From the NCBI GenBank assembly GCA_023213315.1, contig JAKCPI010011624.1, forward strand, positions 62,001 to 126,000: 64,000 nucleotides of DNA, read 5' to 3'. Source of the DNA: Euborellia annulipes. Taxonomy: Eukaryota > Arthropoda > Insecta > Dermaptera > Anisolabididae. This document shows, in pieces, positions 46,417 through 56,873 of this stretch. The position numbers were made by a program, and so were the translations under genes. Within the stretch, counting starts at the first letter, position 1. Each line of letters begins with the position of its first letter. The notes under the pieces are model-generated. The model saw nothing but the letters and a program-made list of their open reading frames with translations, was not told the DNA's origin and made no database searches.

Positions 46417-47870
46417 TTCCCTAAACATAGGGTTACCAAAATTTATATTCCACAAATCCTTTCTCTCGTTTAAATGACAGATAAATGAAATTAAAATTTA
46501 GCATTACAAATAGAAGGAAATTGATAATGTGTTTTAAAAAAAAAAGTGCAGGAGGTGGATTTGAACTCGCGACGTTTGGTTACGTGGGAATGGAAAAAAA
46601 TATAAATTGCTGGCAGACTGATTAACCACTTGAGCTACTCTTTACTTAAATTTTTTAAGGAAAAATAAGACCATATTAGAAACATGTAAATAAAATAAGT
46701 TTTAAAAAAAATGTTCAATATTGCACATATGATATATCATTTTTTATTACATTTTAATGCTGATTAATAATTTATAATCAAAATGTCAAAAGGATCCATA
46801 GTTTTCAAATAATTCAATGGTCAAACATCAGATTGTGTATGCCTTGATGTAATTAAACCAAAAACTCTATCTAACATATGATACATGTCATTAATTCTTG
46901 AATTCCCCCTGATTCCAGAGAACTAAACCCCTTTTTATTATATGATCTAATTTGGGAGTTATTGGCGATCAAAGTTGAGCTTATTTTCGACCTTAATGCC
47001 ATCAACACTCAATTTTCTATATTATCGAAAAAGTTTATTTAGCATTGTCTGATTAAAACCAAATTTTTACCAGAGATTTATAATTAAAAAATGAGTATTT
47101 TTCTAAAGTTTCATTGAGATTGGTAAAGAAATAAATAAAATATTGACTATTTTGTAAATTGAGTTTTAAAATTTGGGATCTCAGATGGAAGCCTAGACCC
47201 GGTTCACAGAGCGCTCTCTTTACCCATTCGGGATCCCGAATTCTAAAACTTAATTCACAAAATAGCCAATATTTTATTTATTTCTTTACCAATCTCAATG
47301 AAACTTTAGAAAAAAACTCATTTTTTAATTATAAATCTCTGGTAAAAATTTGGTTTTAATCAGACAATGCTAAATAAGTTTTTTCGATAAATATAGAATA
47401 TTGAGTGTTGATGTCATTAAGGACGAAAATAAGCTTAACTTTGATCGCCAATAACTCCCAAATTAGATCATATAATTAAAAGGGCTTTAGTTCTCTGGAA
47501 TCAGGGAGAATTCAAGAATTAATGACATGTATAATATGTTAGATAGAGTTTTTGGTTTAATTACATTAAGGCATAAACAATCTGACGTTTGCCGATTGAA
47601 TTATTTGAAAACTAGGCATGCTATTGATATTTTTATTATAAATTATTAATCCGCATTAAAAGTAAAGAAAAATGATATATCATATGTGGAATATTAAAAT
47701 TTTTTTAATACTTCATTTATTTCATGTTTCTTATATGGCTAATTTTTTCCAAAAATAATTATTCAAAGCGTGGCTCAAGTGGTTAAATCGTCCTCATGCA
47801 ATCTATATTTTTTTCCATTCTCACGTAACCAAACTTCGCGAGTTCAAATCCACCTCCTGCCCTTTTTTTT
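46417..47870. mobile_element. Long palindromic element, copy 2, inverted relative to copy 1
   Basis: Same centre (GAGCGCTCT near 47210) and arms as copy 1, but its left arm resembles copy 1's right arm and vice versa. The right arm ends near 47870, after the tRNA-like segment. A 66-codon frame at 47159-47359 matches the one on the minus strand at 43211-43411 and is a palindrome shadow. Confidence 0.85.
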
Positions 47871-48384
47871 ATTCTTAACTGTTTTTTATACCTCCCGTGA
47901 GGGGGAGGGGGGCTGGCTAATTAATTTTTAAAATTTTATATTCAAAATAAAATTTATTTCCCAAAATAATAAAAACCTCTGCAGCTCACAACTAGGTCGG
48001 CCCCTTTGTTTTGCGCCCCAACCTAGTTGCCCCCGTGGGGGGCGCCTGTTTTTCCACGCCCTCGTTACGGCCCTGTTCCTTGGTAACAATTACAACGTTT
48101 CGACTCAATCTGTGGCTTTCAGGTACAACTTAGCTAAGATTATAAAGGTTGTTACATCTGTGACAATCTCAATTGAATTGAATTTAAAATTTAGACTTTT
48201 ATAGTTGTTATCATTAACAAAAAACGCTTCGGCCATTCATTCTGTGGTCAAAAAGTTAAAATTTTTGCAAACAAACCACAGCAAAACTCAAATCTCTCTT
48301 TTATTAAGTTTAATTTAGATCTGTCAATCATTTGCCAACTGGCATTTTTGAAAATTTGTTTTTATATATAAATTTTTTTTTTTT

Positions 48385-48700
48385 TTAAACATTCACACTT
48401 TTTTCTCATTCACACTCACACTCACACACACATTCACACAGTCTTTTCGGCAACTTAGGCCATTTAAGACTTTGACGATAACCGTTGTGTGTAGGCGTGT
48501 ATCTGGGGAAAAATGGGCTTGGGCTATTTGTGCCCATCCACGTCGGGCGATAAACGAACAAACCTATTATCTATTCTGGGTTCAGGCATTTCTATTTAAG
48601 CCATCTGGTATCCAAATGGCTTAAATAAAATCATCGGACTGCCTGGGTCCGAACCCGCGACGTTTGGTATAGGAGGTAGGCACTCTACCTACTACGTTTA
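48385..48700 (-). mobile_element. tRNA-derived SINE, reverse, with internal insertion
   Basis: CACACTCACACTCACACACA, GCAACTTAGGCCATTTAAG, GGGTTCAGGCATTTCTATTT, the stem AAGCCATCTGGTATCCAAAT, then GGGTCCGAACCCGCGACG. About 80 bp of unrelated sequence at about 48488-48575 separates the two halves. Confidence 0.75.
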
Positions 48701-49100
48701 TATATAAATAATAAAAAATAGGACTCATTCTAGCCTCCCTGATTCTAGTCATACATGATTTTTTTTTTAATTTCCTTTCTCGTTGGATTTGCTCATGCGA
48801 GTCCTAGTTTTATATATATTATACGTTTTATACAGTTTTATCCGCGATTTTTGTATAAAACTGCAAAATCATGTATAAAACCCAACTCTGATTAACATTT
48901 TACAGCTCCGATACTAGCGCCTCGATTGAGCCACCGCTACTCTGTGTGCTTAAATAAAACTAAATAAATTCAAAGCAAGAAGTTGCTGATATAATTTTAT
49001 CTATGGGGTATTCTTTCTCCCAACTTGCGATCAAATTAAATCGCCATTTTACATCTTTTCAATTATATAATATAATTTTATTCAAGAAAAAATAAATAAA

Positions 49101-49369
49101 ATGTTTGCATTTCAGCAAATTTTACGGGCCACTCCAAATGTCCAGCGAATTATTTCACAAAGGAATGTTGTTCGTGGACCGCCGAGGGTTTTAGTTCCAA
49201 CTGGGGTTCGTTATTTTTCTAACCTAAACTGTCGAATGTCTAATAAAAATATTAATGGCTTTTATTAATTTTTCAGGAAAAGATCGTGCTAGGAACATCT
49301 ATTGTTGTTGGAATTTTGGCATACCCAATTTGGGTTTTAGGAAATTTAAGAAGTTATACCTCAAAATAA
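49101..49369 (+). CDS. COX8: Cytochrome c oxidase subunit 8-like protein
   Basis: Two exons (49101-49205, 49277-49369), GT-AG, giving 65 residues. Layout: a basic N-terminal presequence-like part (QQILRATPNVQRIISQRNVV), PPRVLVPTGEKIVLG, one membrane helix (TSIVVGILAYPIWVLGNL) and a short polar tail (RSYTSK). Length, presequence and the PxWVLxNLxxY ending fit COX8, a nuclear-encoded accessory subunit of complex IV in the mitochondrial inner membrane. Other small single-span subunits (COX7 group) cannot be fully excluded. It is tail-to-tail with the PCNA-like gene, the stop codons only 147 bp apart; a candidate AATAAA lies at 49428-49433. Confidence 0.65.
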
Positions 49370-49515
49370 TTCAATGTATTTAGTAGAGTATCGTTGGTAA
49401 AAAATCATATGTATCTTATTATTATATAATAAATTATTAATTCAAGTAAATCAATGTTTTATTATAGTAATATATAAATGTGTACAATTATTATATAATA
49501 TTAATATTTATAACG

Positions 49516-50298
49516 TTATGACAAAGATGATCCCTCAGAGTCTAAGTTTACCTTGCTTACAAGATAAAATTTTATAAAACCCGAATTGCCTAATTTATAT
49601 TCAACAAGAAGAGGAGCGTCGCTACCTAAATGAAGAGTAACGTTTTCAGATAGAGGAGCAGCTCTTCCAATGATATTCAAATAACGAGTGGCAAAACTCT
49701 GATCAACTGATACTTCACATTTTATTTGATTATTCAATCCTGCTTTTAAATGAATCTGCGCTTTTATATTACTATTGTCACAAATTAATAATAACTCTTC
49801 ATTGCTAACTTTGAATGTGATTGTATCACCAAATTGTGAAATATCTCGAAAATAACGAGCCAAGTCTGATGATGGCAAAGTCACTTTGGATGTAAATTCA
49901 ACATTATTCATCTCAAGTGCCTCCCTTTCAAGGGAGAGCAAGTGAACATCGTATTCACTTATCCTCTCTAATTTAGAGGAAGTTATCATCATTTGAAGTA
50001 CATTTGGCGAAGAGTCTTTTACACAGAGTGATAGGACATCCTTATCCGAAGTTCCTTTTAATATCCGAACCAGTGAGGTAAGAGACACACCCAGAGGTAA
50101 TGATCTTGTACACCGATAATTAATAAACATATCCTTAGGAATTTTTGCTTCAACCAAAGACACATGAGCAGTATCCATTGATTGAAGGCTTAATCCATCT
50201 TTTTTAAAATCTAAAACACATTCATTAAGTAATTCTACAACACTTTCAATAAGTTTGCGAAAAATCGATGATGTTATTTTTGCATCCATAATAAACAA
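49516..50298 (-). CDS. Divergent PCNA-like sliding clamp, intronless
   Basis: A single 260-codon exon covering the whole PCNA fold. Conserved blocks: DGLSLQSMDTAHVSLVEAKI near the N-terminus, YRCTRSLPLGVSLTSLVRIL, the domain linker (EYDVHLLSLEREALEM), DLARYFRDISQFGDTITF, ATRYLNIIGRAAPLSENVTL and APLLVEYKLGNSGFIKFYL. PCNA trimers encircle DNA and tether polymerases. Overall similarity is well below that usual between animal PCNAs: the CAKDG segment holding Lys164 is replaced (KVSNEEL) and the C-terminal APK is VSK. This looks like a PCNA2-type paralogue, perhaps a retrocopy since neighbours have introns, and the frame is intact. Start is either MFIMDAK (50298) or MDAKITS (50289). Minus-strand AATAAA at 49458-49463. 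The promoter is shared with XRCC3. Confidence 0.88.
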   Translation of the reverse strand: MFIMDAKITSSIFRKLIESVVELLNECVLDFKKDGLSLQSMDTAHVSLVEAKIPKDMFINYRCTRSLPLGVSLTSLVRILKGTSDKDVLSLCVKDSSPNVLQMMITSSKLERISEYDVHLLSLEREALEMNNVEFTSKVTLPSSDLARYFRDISQFGDTITFKVSNEELLLICDNSNIKAQIHLKAGLNNQIKCEVSVDQSFATRYLNIIGRAAPLSENVTLHLGSDAPLLVEYKLGNSGFIKFYLVSKVNLDSEGSSLS

Positions 50299-50663
50299 TA
50301 AGCTTTATTATTAATATATTACAAATGAATATAATATAAATTAAACAAATTAGAATAATTAATAGATATAGATAAGATTAATGAAGATAAAAGAGAGCAA
50401 AATTGTTCATTTTTTTATTTTCAAAGTAAATAGAATTTTTAATACATAACTGATATATATATATAAGATATTTTATTATAAACTAAAATCCTGAATAATA
50501 CATTTAAGAGAGAATTTTTAGCTTGATATACGTGAAAGCAATATTGACCTATTTCAATATATAACTTGTATTGCGCATGTTTTAAATATTTTAAAATTAA
50601 GCGGGAATTTATTAACAGCTTGAAAGAATTATTTACATTTTTTGACAGTTTGACTTTTCTTAA
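50299..50663. promoter_or_regulatory. Bidirectional promoter region, PCNA-like / XRCC3
   Basis: 365 bp between two divergent start codons, AT-rich. No specific factor site can be assigned by eye. Head-to-head spacing implies overlapping upstream regions. Confidence 0.5.
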
Positions 50664-52556
50664 ATGTTTTTTTCCCTTTCTGATTGGACAATTAAACCTC
50701 ATATTAAAGAATCTCTTCAAAATGGTAAATATTTTATTGAATGTTATATTTAAAAAGAAGAAAATAAAAATTATTTAAGGATAATTTGAAATAGTTCTAA
50801 TAGTTAATCCCTTAACCCGAAATTTATCTTTAAAAGAGATATTTTCTTTTCTCAATTAATTTTTTTAATATGGTCTCCTATTGTTAAGCCTTTTTTCCTA
50901 TTCACACACACATACAGACAGCCTTTTCGGCAACTCGGGCCATTTAAGACTATACGAAACCCGTTTATTGTAAATATATCAATTGGGGTCCAGGCATTCT
51001 TATTTAAACCATTTGGTATCCAAATGGCCTGCTTAAATAAAATCATTGGACTGCCTGGGATCCGAACCCTCGACCCTTGGTATACAAGGCAGGCGCGAAA
51101 CCAACTACGCCAAGCCCAAGGGTTTAAACCTATTCGAAAGTTTAATAATTTGAATGAACTTCGTGATTTTTGAAATTGTTTTTCACAGGGACATACATAA
51201 GGCAAGTGTTTAATAAGGATTTCAGTTATAATGAATAATATTGTAATTTTTGAGGAGACCAATATATTTTTGAAATTCTCTTAAATAATATTTAAATCAC
51301 TTAAGAAGCATTGAACACAATCTGATAAAGTAAAGAAAACACTTTGCCTTACCTAATTCTTTGTCATCCAAATTTTTTTCAAACACTTATCAACGAAAAT
51401 ATTTCCTCTGATTTCTCCATTCTTCTAATGTGAGTTGTTCTAATTTACCATGTTGATGAAGTTATAATGTTTTTTTTTTTTTTTTTAAAGGAGGTTTTGA
51501 GGATGCAGAGAAAATAATATTGGCTTCTGAATTGGAACTTAGAAATTGTGGATCTCTTAGTGATGAATGTATTCATGAAGTACGCGAAAAAGCATGCGAT
51601 ATAATACTTGGACCTTCACCTTTCAAAACTGCATTCGATATACTTCAATCTTCAAAGACCCATCAATGGCAGAAATTATCAACTGGCTCAAAAAATTTAG
51701 ACAGAATGCTAAGAGGAGGTATTTCAAGAAGAGGCATCACAGAATTAGCTGGCCCCGCAGGAGTTGGTAAAATAATTTTAATATATATTAATAATAATAA
51801 TAATATATAAATAATTATGAAATACCCTACAATAAGACAGCGTTTCCCAAACTTTTTTGACCGCGGTCCCATATGACATATTAAACCCACCTTATGAAAA
51901 AAAACATTTTTTAATAAAAATCAACTTATTTGTTTGTTTTAAGCCATATGAAAGAGTACAAATGCACACTTGGCCACTATTCCTAGTGTCTAACTGATGT
52001 AAACAAAATTTCGCATCGCCTTATTTGACGATATTCTAGTCCCCCCTTCCCCCTGTCACAGTTAGTCACATACAAACAAATCCCCCTACAAATATTATGC
52101 CACAACATAGAACTACCCCCTCCCCCGAAACCGAAACTTGTTTTAAACTTTTTCTTAAAATTTCCTATAATTTTCCTCTTGAGAAAATCACTTAGCCTTT
52201 TTTTTTTTAGTATGCGAGTCTCATCTTTTTAAACTCACAAAATGTTTTGTTCAAACCCCTACCCACCCCCCTAATATGTGGACGACCCCTAAATAAAATT
52301 TTTTTTTTTTGTATTTTTACAATTTATTTTACCGGCAAAGTTTTTCTACGACCCGGTGCCGTGAAGTAAGAAAATTATTATAGTATTGTTATTATGGTTT
52401 TCAATAAATGTCAATATATTGTTAAAAATAAATTAATGCGAGATGATTGTTTTGACTGAATGCCACAGAAAAATTGGAGTATTTCTGGATACACCGACAA
52501 GCTCATGCTCAGTCAAAACAAGAATCTGGCATTCATTTTTCTTAAAAACAAATTAA

Positions 52557-52610
<54 letters not shown>

Positions 52611-53772
52611 AAGGTTTCCGCGACCGGTTGTATGCGAAGATAAGTTTTCTCGGGTTAAGTCGCTTGGGATGTTGAGAAACGTCGAGTAAATCTCAACATC
52701 TCATGCGACTTAACCCGAGAAAACTTATCTTCGCATATATATATATATATAGGGTCCTATATATATATATGGCAGCACTGGGAAACTTTTGATTCGTGTG
52801 ATCGTTCTTACTATTTAATGTTTTTAAAATTGTTCACTTTTAATATACACACATATTCGGTTTGTAATACAATTACGCAAATTAAAGGTATCACTCTAAT
52901 TAATAAATGAAAGTATAATAGTGACCCATAAATTCCAAAAGGCTGGTGTAAACTGTTTTGGCCTTTTTTACTCATTAAATAATTTTATTATGGTTCGAGA
53001 TAATCTTGTGTGAATAAAAAACTTTTATAGAGTCTACACTTTAGTATTATATTTCTATAGGAAAAACTCAGCTAGCTCTCCAAATAACAGCCAAAACTGT
53101 AGGCAATGGTCATGGCGTTATATACATCTCAACTGAAGGGCCTTTTCCTTCGAGAAGACTTCTGGATTTTCTACCAAAAAGTCAAAATGCCGAAAAAGTT
53201 TTTTTAAGTCACTGTGGAGACACTCTCGCCTTGATGAATGCACTCAAAGGGTAAATTATGCAATATTTTTTTCAAAATGTTTTAAAACTGCTTTAAATAA
53301 ATGATCGTTTCAGAGCGGAGCAATATATTCATTCTAAAAGAGTTCAATTTCTTATATTAGATAGTATTGCTGCAATTTTCCGCTGTGAATATGATGCCAC
53401 CGACACAGTTCTTCGAGCAAAAGCTCTACAAGTATTTATTATTTATTATCATTAAATTGATAAATAAATTCAAATTAAATTAAATAACATTTTCATTTTA
53501 AGATGCTGGGACATCGTTTGCATAAATTCACAAATTATGGTTGTGCCGTATTATGTATTAATCAAATAACTGAAGGACCAGAAAAACTAGAACCAGTACC
53601 AAGTCTAGGTCTTGCCTGGTCAAATATGGTAACAACAAGATTAATGGCAACGCGAAATCATTCTGGTCTACGATTTCTGCGAGTTCTTTTCTCTCCAGAA
53701 GTAGGATTGCATTCTTGTATTTTTGAAATTACTGCAAATGGAGTTGTGGTTCAAGGTGACACGGATGAGTGA
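50664..53772 (+). CDS. XRCC3: XRCC3, RAD51 paralogue for homologous recombination
   Basis: Five exons: 50664-50724, 51491-51766, 53061-53250, 53314-53431, 53503-53772. Phases fit and give 304 residues (human 346). The N-terminus DWTIKPHIKESLQNGGFEDA aligns with the helix-hairpin part of human XRCC3. LDRMLRGGISRRGITELAG leads into Walker A GPAGVGKT (about 106-113, split by intron 2), IYISTEGPFPSRRL, Walker B FLILDS (about 188-193), RCEYDATDTVLRAKALQ and LCINQITEG. It loads and stabilises RAD51 on DNA with RAD51C (spn-B in flies). The first exon rests on frame, splice sites and this alignment. Introns 1 and 2 are full of repeats. AATAAA near 53882. Confidence 0.93.
50885..51130 (-). mobile_element. 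tRNA-derived SINE, reverse, XRCC3 intron 1
   Basis: TATTCACACACACATACAGA, GCCTTTTCGGCAACTCGGGC, GGGGTCCAGGCATTCTTATT, the stem AACCATTTGGTATCCAAATG, GGATCCGAACCCTCGACCCT and CCAACTACGCCAAGCCC. This is the complete inverted architecture. Confidence 0.8.
51840..52395. mobile_element. Old transposon fragments, XRCC3 intron 2
   Basis: CAGCGTTTCCCAAACTTTTT at 51840 is a typical hAT 5' end. TAATATGTGGACGACCCCT at 52270 is the end of the MITE family seen at 29850. The fragments are too worn to define ends. Confidence 0.45.
52556..52775. repeat. (TA)n with a hairpin element
   Basis: A TA tract at 52558-52606 is followed by an inverted repeat: TGCGAAGATAAGTTTTCTCG / CGAGAAAACTTATCTTCGCA, with GGGATGTTGAG ... 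CTCAACATCTC inside and a loop holding AAACGTCGAG. A second TA tract follows. Confidence 0.75.
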
Positions 53773-54397
53773 TAAAATCAGGATTTTTTTAAAAATTAAT
53801 TTAGGAAAAAAAAAATAATAAAAAAATTCATTTGAAAATTGTATATTTTTGTATATATATTTTTTTTATGACACTCTTTCAAATAAAAACATTAGTTTTT
53901 ATCCGTGTCTTTCACTCACGAATCTTAACAATATGAATGATTATTAATCAGCATAATATTTAATTTGTTCGGCATTCAACAATGTTAACATACAAAGCCA
54001 CGCATTCGTTTTTTTTGAGCCTAGAGCTCATGACATAATTGAAACTAAAAATGATTATATTGCCCATAATAAACAAATATGCACATTTCATTGGTCTACT
54101 TCTCTTTTGACCTATATATTTATATATTTCTAAATAAAATCATAAAAAGTGTTGAGATTAAAAAATTATTATTATTAAAGTTTTAAATAAGACCGAAGGC
54201 CGCTTCATTTATTTAATTCCTCAATAGTTTGCAACTTTTGAGATTCATCACATGAATATATACTATGTTCTTGTCGCAAGCACAGAGAGTGCAAGCGTCT
54301 TTTTAGGTAAATTAAAAAATGGATAGGAAGCGGCCGGCGGTATCCGTTAGCTGGGAGAACAATCAGCTTTCGGCCATTTTTCCAAGACCCACGCCGG

Positions 54398-56472
54398 TCA
54401 CTCAAACACAAGAGCTCCAGCTGCATAAGAGACACTAGAATCGGTCATCTCACGACATTGGCTTGATTGAGCATAATCAAGGAATTTCAAAGACATTCGG
54501 GGATTGGCATTTGAGCGAATAAAGTTGATTGCTTGGAGCAATACACCAATTGGATGACGACCACATATGGTATTTCCGTATTCTCGTAGGTATTGTTGAA
54601 AGCTAAAAAAAAAAATATAATTTTTATTAAAATAAAGTTAACAAGTTGAGTTTGATGGCTGTAGATATTCAATTAGGAGAGGACGAGAGCCTTCCCGGGA
54701 CGCAGCAGCCAAGTAAAAATAAAAAAAAACGTTATATCCTATCGCCGACGTTTCGAGCGCTAGTCGCACTGAAGTTGCCCTGAAGACAAGTGCGACGTCG
54801 GCGACAGGATATAACGTTTTTTATTTTTACTTGGCTGCTGCGTCCCGGGAAGGCTCCCGACCTCTCCTAATTAAAGTTAACAATATTTACATTAAATGTT
54901 AAAATACGCAGTTAACGCCCGGTATTTGGGCACCAATGCCATCTTTATACTCTAAACTTATATAAAACAGATAATTATTTTATCAACAGTGCATAATATC
55001 AGATATTTTTCAAATTTAACATAAGCCAAGAGACTGAGGCTCGAATCGAGGTACGCGACTTTGAAATAAAAAAAAATAATGTAAATTTATATAAAATCAA
55101 AATTTATGAATTAACAACGCTTAATAAAGTATCTTAGATTACACCCATATGGATAATAATGATAGAAATCTTAAAATAAATTCGCATTTAAATGTTCATT
55201 TTTTGAGCTGGTATATATCCCAGGGAACTGACATTTTAGTGTTAAAAAGACGAATATTTTCATTAAATTTTTTTAAATTTCAATATTTATCATGTGTGCC
55301 CAAAAATTAGGTATATATATATGTAAACCCCAGGTAAGAATATTTAGACGATTATGGATGCACTCGCATATATTATTGTGGAGGACCTTCGAAACCAGAA
55401 GTTTGAGAAGAGAATAAAATAAAATATATTTTTTTATATATTTTGTTTTTATTCATCGGACTGCACTGTAATATTTACACTTTCACTGAATACGAACAAT
55501 CACTGAGTGCTATCATAATATTCTTAAAATATTTATTCATTAAAAATGATAAATTTGTAATTTAATCATATATTTTTTTAATTTTACCCTTGAGCATCCA
55601 AAGCTTCGATATGACGCATTCCAAGACGATCAAGTCGTTCAATAGACTCGTGGAGGGCACCCCAATTGGGGTCATGCCATGTGTAACGAAAACGCGGACC
55701 CCAATGGCAGAAATCAGAAGAGACTACCACAAGGCAGGTTGGATCAGCTAAATAAGGAGCCAGAAGCCGTCCGTATAGAGCTTCACGATCAGGCGAAAGC
55801 GAACCAACCATAATAGGCACAACGAGAAAGTTATTGCCTTCCATCACCTAAAAAATGTCATTTTTAATTAATTGATTTATGTAGAGCAAATAGTTAAAAT
55901 TTTAAATATTTTTAAGAAAAACCAAATAGAAATAATAGATTTAACATTTTATAAAAGAAATTAAAAAATTTCAGTTTTAAAATAAGAGAGAATTTAAAAG
56001 AATTTTGTTCAATAGAACTTGTAACTAGATCACTTAAATGTAGTAGGGCTGGAGAGAGAAGCGCCTTTTGAGCCTTTGCAGCGCTTAGCAGAGCTCTTTT
56101 ATCAGTCCAATATTTTCTAATATATTTGTATATAGTGTGCCCTCCAACCCTGTCATGCGTTTTTGCGACCGAGAAGGATAGTACAGGCCGGTCCGTCACA
56201 CGGTCTGATAGTTCAGGCCGGCCCGTCGCACGGTCTGACGTCTGGATATACAAAATCTCTAAATACTCTGTTTTCTAAAAAAATTCTCTAATAAAATTTC
56301 CTTTTTTTTTTTTTTTTGCAAAATAACTCTATTAGGAAATTCTATTTATTAGGAAAGTTAGATTAATAGAATATGTAACCAATTTAGGAAATCATCCTTA
56401 ATTATCTGTGATATAATGACACCAAAATATCTACTTTTGCAGAAAAAATCATATTTACAGTATATATACCTA

Positions 56473-56512
<40 letters not shown>

Positions 56513-56830
56513 GGGTTGGAGAATAGTAACCAGCAAATTTATAGCTCCATCTGACGTCCTTTTATTTGGCAGATATTTCGATGCGTAGGACACACATCAT
56601 CTTCAGTGCCGCGAGGATATAGTAGTCTATTTATATCAAATACCTTAGGGCTATGTTTATAAATAGACTAAGCCCACCTACTATATCCTCGCGGCACTGA
56701 AGATGATGTGTGTCCTACGCATCGAAATATCTGCCAAATAAAAGGACGTCAGGTGGAGCAATAAATTTGCTGGTTATTAAAGTGTTATTCTCCAACCCCT
56801 TTACTCTACTCATCCCAGCCTACTCTTCAA

Positions 56831-56873
<43 letters not shown>

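Larger units (their letters stand above)
44182..48897. other. Pair of inverted termini enclosing a 4.7-kb composite region
   Basis: AATCAGAGTTGGCAAGTTTT at 44182 is mirrored by ATAAAACCCAACTCTGATT ending near 48894. Both are followed inward by several ATAAAACT repeats (GGATAAAACT). Between them lie a palindrome, two MITEs, long palindrome copy 2 and a SINE. This may be one large element or two inverted copies of a small one. Confidence 0.4.
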
